Part shown: in pieces, positions 31,604 through 36,475 of the stretch
Layout of the letters: every line of letters starts with the position of its first letter
How positions within the stretch are numbered: the stretch's first letter is position 1
Source: a virus
Length of the DNA stretch: 36,475 nt
IMG/VR virus record: IMGVR_UViG_3300030103_004447
Coordinates: 1 to 36,475 of that record
Strand: one strand, 5' to 3'
Position numbers and translations under genes: made by a program
Notes under the pieces: model-generated
Database searches by the model: none
What the model saw: the letters and a program-made list of their open reading frames with translations, nothing else
What the model was told of the DNA's origin: nothing

Positions 31604-33302
31604 GGTTGTCTCCCAACACTGATGGCTGTTGAGACATATTGTACTTACTTTGACCGAGCGGTTCTAATGTGCGCCAGGCCAATCCAGTTTTTGATTCAAA
31701 ACGAACTATATCTTCAGGCGTTTGCGGGTGAAACTCCTTGAAAATCTGCATTCTCATTTCGCCAATTTGGTCTAAGCCCTCAAGAGCTAGGGCTGTCGCA
31801 AAAATCATATCTGAGTGACAACCAGCGCTGTGATCAGGTTTGCCGTTTTTGTCATAAACAAAGGATGACATTTCATTGGTCAGCACAGGCGGTAGATCTT
31901 TTAATTTTTTATGGCTTACGAGTTTGCGCAGCCTGTTTAGAATCAGATTACGCTTAGTAGCATCTGTCCAAAACCCAAGCTTTTCAACATACCGCTCTGC
32001 CATTTTGTCATACTGATAACGCCTGTAGAGGCGTGGGTACTCATCTAAATAAAAGTCTTCTTGTACAGACACGCCTGCATTGTTCACTTCGATTACAGCC
32101 AGTGCGTTGTTGTACTGCCTGCCAAGTGCGTTTGCCTCTTTTGCAAACTGATGAACTGGGCATTTTTTATAGATCCAGGCTACTGGTCTGTACTCAACTT
32201 TTGATGTGACATCGATAACCATTGCTGCCGAATAGTCACCATCGCTAGAGCCTGACGCTACGTCGATGCCCATAACATAGGTGCAGCCAAGCACTGGTTT
32301 TTCAATAATACATTCTGTTTCGCTGGTTTCTACGGGCTCATACTGTTCTTCAAAGAACGAATCACCAGACGACAAAAACGCATCGCTTGGTGCTCCGGGG
32401 TACTCTTGGTCAAACGTACGCCAGTCACCATCGCACTTGTTTTCTAGTGCCCATTTCATCCAGCTAACCTGCGAAGGGCTAAGCCTGTACTTGTTGACGT
32501 ACTCCGCTTCGTCGTTGGTTAGTGTGCGTTCGAGTGTTTCTATCTCACGATCAGAGTATTCAATGTAATCGCCTTTGCGATCTGTATACATGCCGTGTTG
32601 TTCGTCACGCATGATCTGGTAATCACGAAAAGTAAACCAAGGCAGGAACAGTTTGTAGTAACCGTTCTCTGTACGCCACCAATGGTAGAAGTAGTTAAAG
32701 CTGTTAGCGGTTGTTTCAACAAATGCGCAGCCTCGGTCGGTCAAAGCCTGCATGGCAGCCGTAAAAACTTCCTTTTGTTTGTCCCAAAAAGCTACTTCGG
32801 AGCAGTGTAGGTACTGCACAGTCGAGCCACGGAGCTTGTCAGGGCTGTTTGCCGTAGCAATGGTAATAAAACCGGTGTGTTTAGCAAAAACTAGCTCTTT
32901 TTTGGTCGAGTGTTTGAGCGGAAACTCCTCTTTGACCCACTCAGTTAGGTTTTCGTAATAGGTCTGGTAAATTTTAAAGAGTTTTGCTGCCGCTTCAGCG
33001 TCATGAGCAAGCACAATACACTTTGTGTTCTCTGCAAACAGGGTTCGCCAAAAGAAAAAGCCAGCAATAAACGTTGAGATGCCCATTTGCCGGGCTTTGA
33101 GTATAGCCAGGCGGTTCAACCCCTTGTCGAGGATGTACTCAAGGACAATTTTCTGCGCATCGTTAGGTATAAGCGGGGCTAAAAGCCCAGACTTAAGCAC
33201 GATTTTTAGTTCATGCTTACAAAAGAAGAAAAAATCTTCCTGGCAATGTTTGATATAAGCTTTTTGATACTCAGATAACGCTGTTTTGCGTTTTCTGGGC
33301 AA
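31593..33302 (-). CDS. Terminase large subunit, 569 aa
   Basis: TTG start overlapped by the upstream reading frame. The ATPase domain has a deviant Walker A KARQMGIST (69-77), Walker B YLHCSEVA with catalytic Glu169, and a TTANS coupling motif (about 198). The nuclease domain has VMGIDVASGSSDGDYS (first Asp), AVIEVNNAG and CHSDMIFATALA (last Asp), the RNase H-like triad. It pumps and cuts concatemeric DNA at the portal. No clear small subunit was recognised in the window; candidates are the unknown genes at 34899 and 35116. Confidence 0.93.
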   Translation of the reverse strand: MPRKRKTALSEYQKAYIKHCQEDFFFFCKHELKIVLKSGLLAPLIPNDAQKIVLEYILDKGLNRLAILKARQMGISTFIAGFFFWRTLFAENTKCIVLAHDAEAAAKLFKIYQTYYENLTEWVKEEFPLKHSTKKELVFAKHTGFITIATANSPDKLRGSTVQYLHCSEVAFWDKQKEVFTAAMQALTDRGCAFVETTANSFNYFYHWWRTENGYYKLFLPWFTFRDYQIMRDEQHGMYTDRKGDYIEYSDREIETLERTLTNDEAEYVNKYRLSPSQVSWMKWALENKCDGDWRTFDQEYPGAPSDAFLSSGDSFFEEQYEPVETSETECIIEKPVLGCTYVMGIDVASGSSDGDYSAAMVIDVTSKVEYRPVAWIYKKCPVHQFAKEANALGRQYNNALAVIEVNNAGVSVQEDFYLDEYPRLYRRYQYDKMAERYVEKLGFWTDATKRNLILNRLRKLVSHKKLKDLPPVLTNEMSSFVYDKNGKPDHSAGCHSDMIFATALALEGLDQIGEMRMQIFKEFHPQTPEDIVRFESKTGLAWRTLEPLGQSKYNMSQQPSVLGDNLDF

Positions 33303-33303
33303 T

Positions 33304-33450
33304 TTAACGCCTGCCTCGTTTCATCGGCGCTTTACGACCTGCTTTTTTTGCGGGTTTTTTTGTGCCGTTCTTTTTTTTCATTGCTTTTTTAGCCTGTTCC
33401 TTGCCTTTTTTTGTGTAAGGAAATTTTTTACCACTAGGTCCTACGGGCAT
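33304..33450 (-). CDS. Lys/Arg-rich small phage protein, 48 aa
   Basis: The start is ATG 33450, five bases after aggagg; the longer frame to 33519 lies in the upstream gene. The product MPVGPSGKKFPYTKKGKEQA then KKAMKKKNGTKKPAKKAGRK is very basic. The opening (GKKFPYTKKG..QAKK) is a pattern I know from many phage genomes beside terminase or tail genes; function unknown. It overlaps the DUF5872-like gene by 17 bases. It could bind DNA or the packaging machinery. Confidence 0.68.
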   Translation of the reverse strand: MPVGPSGKKFPYTKKGKEQAKKAMKKKNGTKKPAKKAGRKAPMKRGRR

Positions 33451-33865
33451 CACGCCTCCTTTTTGTTGTCCGCCGCTTTCTAGATTTACGACGCATTGAT
33501 GTACCTGCTGCAAGACCATGCCTTGAATATTGCTTGCCCTTGCGCGTTGCTGCCGATTTTTTTCTTTCCGCAGCCGCCAGTCTCTTACGCCCTGCCGCTG
33601 TTCGTTTTAGAGCTTCTCTTTTCTTTTTAGGCAAGTAAACCCCTTTACCGCCCTTTTTAGACCAGCCCCATTTTTGCTTGCCCCATTTTTTAAGACTATT
33701 GCTTTTGCTTGTGGGTTTCTTACCTGAGTATTTACCACCCATGTCTTTGTAATATTTTACGGCAAGCTGCATGGCTCGGGCGCTGTGTTTGCCGCCCATC
33801 TTTCTTCGTGCTTTAGCTTTTGCTCGTGCCCACTTTTTAGGGTCACGTTTTGTCGCTGTAGCCAT
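33434..33865 (-). CDS. DUF5872-like very basic protein, 143 aa
   Basis: The sequence DPKKWARAKAKARRKMGGKH, ARAMQLAVKYYKDMGGKYSG, NSLKKWGKQKWGW, GVYLPKKKREALK and KGKQYSRHGLAAGT follows the order of the DUF5872 family, which I recall from phages and giant viruses. The C-terminal tail (MRRKSRKRRTTKRRRDARRT) is almost pure Arg/Lys/Thr/Ser. Net charge is very high, suggesting nucleic-acid binding, perhaps packaged with DNA. The start overlaps the upstream stop as TAATG. Confidence 0.7.
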   Translation of the reverse strand: MATATKRDPKKWARAKAKARRKMGGKHSARAMQLAVKYYKDMGGKYSGKKPTSKSNSLKKWGKQKWGWSKKGGKGVYLPKKKREALKRTAAGRKRLAAAERKKSAATRKGKQYSRHGLAAGTSMRRKSRKRRTTKRRRDARRT

Positions 33866-34218
33866 TAGACTTCCTTGCCTATAACAGCGCTAATTTTTGC
33901 GTAGTGATTACGCATTTCACCCAGACCTTCTTTGATTAAGGCTTCAGTATCTTGCAGTTCTTTTTCAATAGACTCTAATCGAGTTACCCATTGCAGTCGC
34001 TCTTGGTCATATTTGTTGACGACATCCATGAAGCGATCACGAACCTCTGCTTCTCTTCGATTGCAGTCTTCCATCTGCTCTCGCAGTTGTTTTTGGAAGT
34101 TATCGGTTAGCAGATCTAACCTTTGACTCATTTTCAGGTACAGCCAAAAGATTGCTCCAGAGGCCAGGCCTAGCGCCCCAAAGTCTGCAACCATCTGTAA
34201 GATCTGTGAGGAGTCCAT
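33865..34218 (-). CDS. Membrane-anchored coiled-coil protein, 117 aa
   Basis: A hydrophobic N-terminal segment (about 12-29, FGALGLASGAIFWLYLKM) is followed by a long charged coiled coil (LTDNFQKQLREQMEDCNRRE, LQWVTRLESIEKELQDTEAL). The topology fits a small inner-membrane protein with a periplasmic or cytoplasmic coil, like an i-spanin or holin partner. It follows directly an XhlA-like gene and precedes the basic DUF5872 gene, with TAATG overlaps on both sides. Could belong to a second lysis unit; not proven. Confidence 0.68.
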   Translation of the reverse strand: MDSSQILQMVADFGALGLASGAIFWLYLKMSQRLDLLTDNFQKQLREQMEDCNRREAEVRDRFMDVVNKYDQERLQWVTRLESIEKELQDTEALIKEGLGEMRNHYAKISAVIGKEV

Positions 34219-34388
34219 TATTTCATCAAGTTTGCTGTAATGTACGGGCCAAGAACACTCATCACTCCCATAGCTGGGGCAACAATCCAGATTAACTTAT
34301 CGAGTTTATTTTCGATTTTTTTTAGTCGAGCGTCAACGCCATCGAGGCGGGTTTGATTACGAACAACTTCAGTTTCTACTGTTTGCAT
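34218..34388 (-). CDS. XhlA-like small membrane protein, 56 aa
   Basis: Short gene with ATG 34388 and stop 34218-34220. The product starts MQTVETEVVRNQTRLDGVDA, a short coiled coil (RLKKIENKLDKL), then one hydrophobic segment (LIWIVAPAMGVMSVLGPYIT) and a short basic tail. This layout is that of XhlA-type proteins, which assist holins, and resembles other phage coil-plus-membrane peptides. Both ends are TAATG overlaps (34388 and 34218), so it is translated in a relay with its neighbours. Confidence 0.68.
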   Translation of the reverse strand: MQTVETEVVRNQTRLDGVDARLKKIENKLDKLIWIVAPAMGVMSVLGPYITANLMK

Positions 34389-34612
34389 TATCGAGACCCC
34401 TTGCGACGGTTTGTTCGGCGAGACACTACCCGCAGGTTCCTTTTGCCGTTGCTACCGCCCTTGCTCAATGGTTTTTTGTGGTCAACCTCTCTAGGGTCGC
34501 CAACCTTTAGACCCGAGCGACGCCTGGCTGTATTGCGTTTTGCCCGGTTCTTTTTTTGTTTTCTTTTGCTGTGGTAGGTGTCGTATTCACGACGGTAGTT
34601 TCGTTTTCGCAT
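34388..34612 (-). CDS. HNH endonuclease, 74 aa
   Basis: The start is ATG 34612, overlapping the upstream stop; the TTG at 34624 lies inside the upstream gene. A very basic N-terminus precedes the HNH motif: REVDHKKPLSKGGSN (Asp44, His45) and GKRNLRVVSRRTNRRKG (Asn59 and the last Asn/Arg part). Such small HNH proteins beside terminase genes are needed for DNA cleavage and packaging in several phages with cohesive ends (established for HK97-type systems). Here it is three genes upstream of TerL. Confidence 0.85.
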   Translation of the reverse strand: MRKRNYRREYDTYHSKRKQKKNRAKRNTARRRSGLKVGDPREVDHKKPLSKGGSNGKRNLRVVSRRTNRRKGSR

Positions 34613-34902
34613 TAGCAGTTCCAAGCCCGCAGAGATTTATTGATTCTGCTGTTTGGATCACGCCTAGTTTTGGCGCTTGTTAGTTTTTTCTTCATGCCCT
34701 TCATGCGAGCACAGAAACTACGCCTACGAGCGGCGTCTTTTTTTGTTTTTGGTTTAGGAGCGGGAGGCCTTAGTTTACCACCGGTTGCTCGATTGTAACT
34801 TCTTCTGCCTTTAGCGTTCAGGCCACCCTTGGGGTTTTTACCTTCTTTACGCTGCCAGGCTGGGGATCGTCGTCGTCTTCGAGATTTTCTACGCCGGCTC
34901 AT
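34612..34902 (-). CDS. DUF6321-like very basic protein, 96 aa
   Basis: The N-terminus is an Arg/Ser run (SRRRKSRRRRRSPAWQRK), then GKNPKGGLNAKGRRSYNRAT, KLRPPAPKPKTKKDAARRRS, FCARMKGMKKKLTSAKTRRD and SRINKSLRAWNC. This order (KEGKNPKGGLN ... SFCARM ... LRAWNC) is the one I recall for DUF6321, shared by marine phages and giant viruses; function unknown. It is strongly cationic with two cysteines. The start overlaps the upstream stop as ATGA. Confidence 0.72.
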   Translation of the reverse strand: MSRRRKSRRRRRSPAWQRKEGKNPKGGLNAKGRRSYNRATGGKLRPPAPKPKTKKDAARRRSFCARMKGMKKKLTSAKTRRDPNSRINKSLRAWNC

Positions 34903-35168
34903 TTCCTCTTTCCTTCAACGATGCGCAACACTTCTGCTGGAAGCTTGCCTTTGATGTCTTCATCTGTTGCATTGAGTGAGGTATCAGTTAGACCTTCGGC
35001 AAGTTTGCTCACAGCCCGAAGTGCAACCTCTAGGCCTTTGGCTCCATGGTCTTCAACCATTGCTTTATCAACGATTTCTAATAACATTTTGTTGATATCG
35101 GTTTGACTAAGATCCTTATGATCTCGCCGATTGATGGTTTTGAGGATGGTGTTGAGATTGTCTGCCAA
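34899..35168 (-). CDS. Hypothetical helical protein, 89 aa
   Basis: TTG start at 35168 supported by aagga eight bases upstream. The product is helical (ILKTINRRDHKDLSQTDINK, LEIVDKAMVEDHGAKGLEVA, LRAVSKLAEGLTDTSLNATD), ending basic (LRIVEGKRK). Size and position upstream of HNH and TerL would fit a small terminase subunit, but no HTH is obvious. It overlaps the 209-aa gene by 53 bases in another frame, unusually long for this genome. Confidence 0.62.
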   Translation of the reverse strand: MADNLNTILKTINRRDHKDLSQTDINKMLLEIVDKAMVEDHGAKGLEVALRAVSKLAEGLTDTSLNATDEDIKGKLPAEVLRIVEGKRK

Positions 35169-35745
35169 AGAACCATTCCTTCAGATCAAGCTTAGCTTGT
35201 AAGACTTGATGCTTTGTTTCAATGATGTCGCCCGAGTAGCACAATTTGGACAGATCAAACAAATCAATGATGCCCAAAAGATGCGCAACCATCGACTCAT
35301 TGTGCAGTTCAGCTAGATATTGAGAGCACTCACGAACCCAAAGGTGGCCATCCGGAAGAACCATTTTTTCCGTGTCATGACCAAACCCTGTTTTCTGTCT
35401 TTCATTGCTCAACCACACCAGTTTATCAGTTTCAACTGCCGCCATTCGACGAGCACGCTGTAATTGCTTCATGTCTCGATACTTGTCTACTGCATATTCC
35501 CAAGCCTCACGATTGCCCCAGTCATACAGCACATAACGACTACCGTCCGTTATGCCCCAGACCACGAAGTCATAAAGCTCACTCATCACAGGCCTGAAAA
35601 TTTTTTCTGATTTTTTAGAATTTTTTGCCCAAAACTCAATTCGAGCTATGGCACAATCTGGGTGCATACACGGACCAGTGCGCTGAAAGACGAAATACTT
35701 AGTCCCGTGGACGCCACACTGTATCTTGTTGCGATGACCGGCCAA
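35116..35745 (-). CDS. Hypothetical late protein, 209 aa
   Basis: TTG start at 35745 with agga nine bases upstream. The N-terminal part has cysteines (CGVHGTKYFVFQRTGPCMHP, then DCAIARIEFW) that may form a zinc site. Then YDFVVWGITDGSRYVLYDWG and helices WEYAVDKYRDMKQLQRARRM; ends DLKEWFFGRQSQHHPQNHQS. It overlaps the NrdR-like gene by 47 bases and the next gene by 53. No family recognised. Confidence 0.65.
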   Translation of the reverse strand: MAGHRNKIQCGVHGTKYFVFQRTGPCMHPDCAIARIEFWAKNSKKSEKIFRPVMSELYDFVVWGITDGSRYVLYDWGNREAWEYAVDKYRDMKQLQRARRMAAVETDKLVWLSNERQKTGFGHDTEKMVLPDGHLWVRECSQYLAELHNESMVAHLLGIIDLFDLSKLCYSGDIIETKHQVLQAKLDLKEWFFGRQSQHHPQNHQSARS

Positions 35746-35947
35746 GTTCTTTGATCCTGTCTTTGTTAGGCGGAGTCAAAAGACACACCCGCTTCTCAAC
35801 AGTTAGTACCTCGGTGGCACACCAATCACAACGCTTCCTTCTAATGATGTCCTGATCACCTACATCATGACCAGCATAAGCAAGCATCGACCTGCGATCG
35901 CAAGGAACCGCCTTCATCTTACCCACATTGCATGTACTGCATCTCAA
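35699..35947 (-). CDS. NrdR-like zinc-ribbon protein, 82 aa
   Basis: TTG start at 35947 with only a weak ribosome site. Cys3/Cys6 (RCSTCNVGK) and Cys40/Cys43 (KRCDWCATEVLTVEKR), separated by an arginine-rich strand (GDQDIIRRKRC), give the zinc-ribbon layout of the NrdR N-terminal domain (C..C...DSR...RRRR.C..C...T.E). NrdR's ATP-cone is missing, so this is a DNA- or protein-binding ribbon alone. First gene of the leftward late block, hence a possible late regulator. Confidence 0.65.
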   Translation of the reverse strand: MRCSTCNVGKMKAVPCDRRSMLAYAGHDVGDQDIIRRKRCDWCATEVLTVEKRVCLLTPPNKDRIKELGRSSQQDTVWRPRD

Positions 35948-36011
35948 AATAGCACCAGAAGTCAGACTGTCAGAATGGCAGCTAGCCTTAAATCCCCCGC
36001 CAATAAAGGCG

Positions 36012-36040
36012 AGAATAACAGATTTGCGGGATTTCGGAAA
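36012..36040 (-). promoter_or_regulatory. Candidate leftward promoter of the late block
   Basis: Minus strand: TGT then TATTCT (36017-36012) as an extended -10 with four of six consensus bases, and TTTCCG (36040-36035) 17 bases upstream as a weak -35. It lies about 65 bases upstream of the TTG start at 35947, inside the AAATCCC/GGGATTT inverted repeat, which could be an operator. Weak evidence. Confidence 0.3.
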
Positions 36041-36212
36041 GATATGGTAAGGAGATAGAATACGTTGTTCTAAGAAACAGCATATCCCAAAAGTTTTAAA
36101 GTTTCGTGCGAATAAAAGGGACAGTTCTGGTGGGAACCGTACCCCCGCCCACAGGAACCGAATCAGATCTGGATTTGTGATCGAGTTTGCCTGGAATGAT
36201 CCTAAATGCGAT

Positions 36213-36338
36213 GATGCGCAACGCTGACGACGTTGGATCGATCAATGCCACATGAGCGGCCAGCAAACAGTCCCCCCAACAATCGATCGGTAGCAAACCC
36301 GCCAAACTGGAAATCGGAAATGGCAATTGTTGCGCATC
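36213..36338. repeat. Inverted pair of the ten-base motif GATGCGCAAC
   Basis: GATGCGCAAC at 36213-36222 and its exact complement GTTGCGCATC at 36329-36338 face each other across 106 bases in the only long non-coding region. The same ten-mer also occurs at 1483, 34920, 35280 and about 26204. As a pair it could be a looping operator or part of an origin; this is inference. Confidence 0.45.
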
Positions 36339-36451
36339 AAACCGGAAACGCAACCGCATCGGTCGCGGCCCCTACTCGACAAAGTGCACTATTATGCATC
36401 GAAATGTAGAAACTTGTAGACAGCCGGCTCGTTCTTTGAGAAGCTTCTAGC

Positions 36452-36475
36452 ATGGTAGGGAATGAACCTTACCGA
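36452..36475 (+). CDS. 5' end of the first gene, continuing at base 1 if circular
   Basis: ATG at 36452 follows a stop (TGA) five codons upstream, with gagaag as a possible weak ribosome site. The eight codons read MVGNEPYR and run in frame off the end; joined to base 1 they give MVGNEPYRHWACGWFEI, a smooth start for the conserved hypothetical protein ending at 420. Confidence 0.7.

Larger units (their letters stand above)
35948..36451. promoter_or_regulatory. Divergent control region, 504 bp, without a supported gene
   Basis: It separates the leftward late block from the rightward early block, so promoters for both and possibly the replication origin should lie here. I see inverted repeats AAATCCC/GGGATTT (35990-35996 / 36028-36034), CGCC-AATAAA-GGCG just inside it, TAGAA-TACGTTG-TTCTA (36056-36072), the GATGCGCAAC pair, and several ATCGATC sites (about 36237-36244 and 36283-36289). 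No consensus rightward promoter was found. An 87-codon minus frame (36096-36359) lacks a ribosome site and is not called. Confidence 0.6.

Noticed and set aside
34612-34902. Arg-rich protein as a ribosomal or protamine-like host gene
   Set aside because: The KEGKNPKGGLN ... SFCARM ... LRAWNC pattern fits a phage DUF family better.
35867-36058. 63-codon plus-strand frame over the start of the NrdR-like gene
   Set aside because: It is opposite a better supported zinc-ribbon gene and has no ribosome site.
36096-36359. 87-codon minus-strand frame in the control region
   Set aside because: No ribosome site, composition unlike the other genes, and it overlaps the repeats; the evidence favours non-coding DNA.
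36376-36395. TCGACA ... TATTAT as an early rightward promoter
   Set aside because: The spacing is only eight bases and no other -35 is found at 16-18 bases.

Overview
The window reads as a complete genome of a small tailed phage with podovirus-like architecture, about 36.5 kb and infecting a Gram-negative host. Evidence includes an HK97-type capsid protein, a portal, a large terminase, an adaptor, several internal (ejection) proteins including one of 2219 residues, a lytic transglycosylase, an M15-type endolysin, and no sheath, tape-measure or baseplate genes. I see no integrase, no C1/Cro-type repressor pair, no tRNA, no rRNA and no CRISPR array. The host cannot be named; a DnaC-type helicase loader and the cell-wall enzymes fit a (gamma)proteobacterium, which is inference. 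The last 24 bases read in frame into base 1, giving one plausible 147-residue gene, so the sequence looks like a circular (circularly permuted or terminally redundant) contig cut inside its first gene.

Layout. Two convergent transcription blocks leave one divergent control region (35948-36451). Rightward block (36452 through the junction to 8382): seven small early genes including a DUF3846-like protein, two HTH proteins (one Mor/CD3324-like) and a winged-helix protein with an apparent internal promoter and internal start; a long hairpin leader (3278-3355); then a recombination/replication module (RecE-like exonuclease, Rad52-like annealing protein, SSB, RusA resolvase, DnaC-like loader), two small coiled-coil proteins, an orphan SPPY-type DNA methyltransferase and a small membrane protein. 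No DNA polymerase, primase, replicative helicase or RNA polymerase is present, so replication and transcription must use host enzymes.

Leftward block (35947 down to 8394): an NrdR-like zinc-ribbon protein, two unknown proteins, a cluster of very basic small proteins (DUF6321-like, HNH nuclease, DUF5872-like, a 48-aa Lys/Arg-rich protein) interleaved with two small membrane-anchored coiled-coil proteins, then TerL, scaffold, major capsid protein, a strong intrinsic terminator, a tiny membrane protein, portal, adaptor, tail and fibre-like proteins, four internal virion proteins, endolysin, LamG protein, holin candidate, and finally a 70-residue basic protein readable only through a -1 frameshift at a dnaX-type slippery site.

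Genes are packed tightly: most junctions overlap by 1-17 bases, eight late junctions are the 1-base overlap TAATG, and TTG starts are frequent (404, 5497, 8794, 33302, 35168, 35745, 35947). The most interesting items are the frameshifted gene, the nested in-frame gene with its own promoter and occluded ribosome site, the long hairpin leader, the polybasic cluster, and strong over-representation of TGCGCA / GTTGCGCA. Family names come from memory of conserved motifs; no database search was run.
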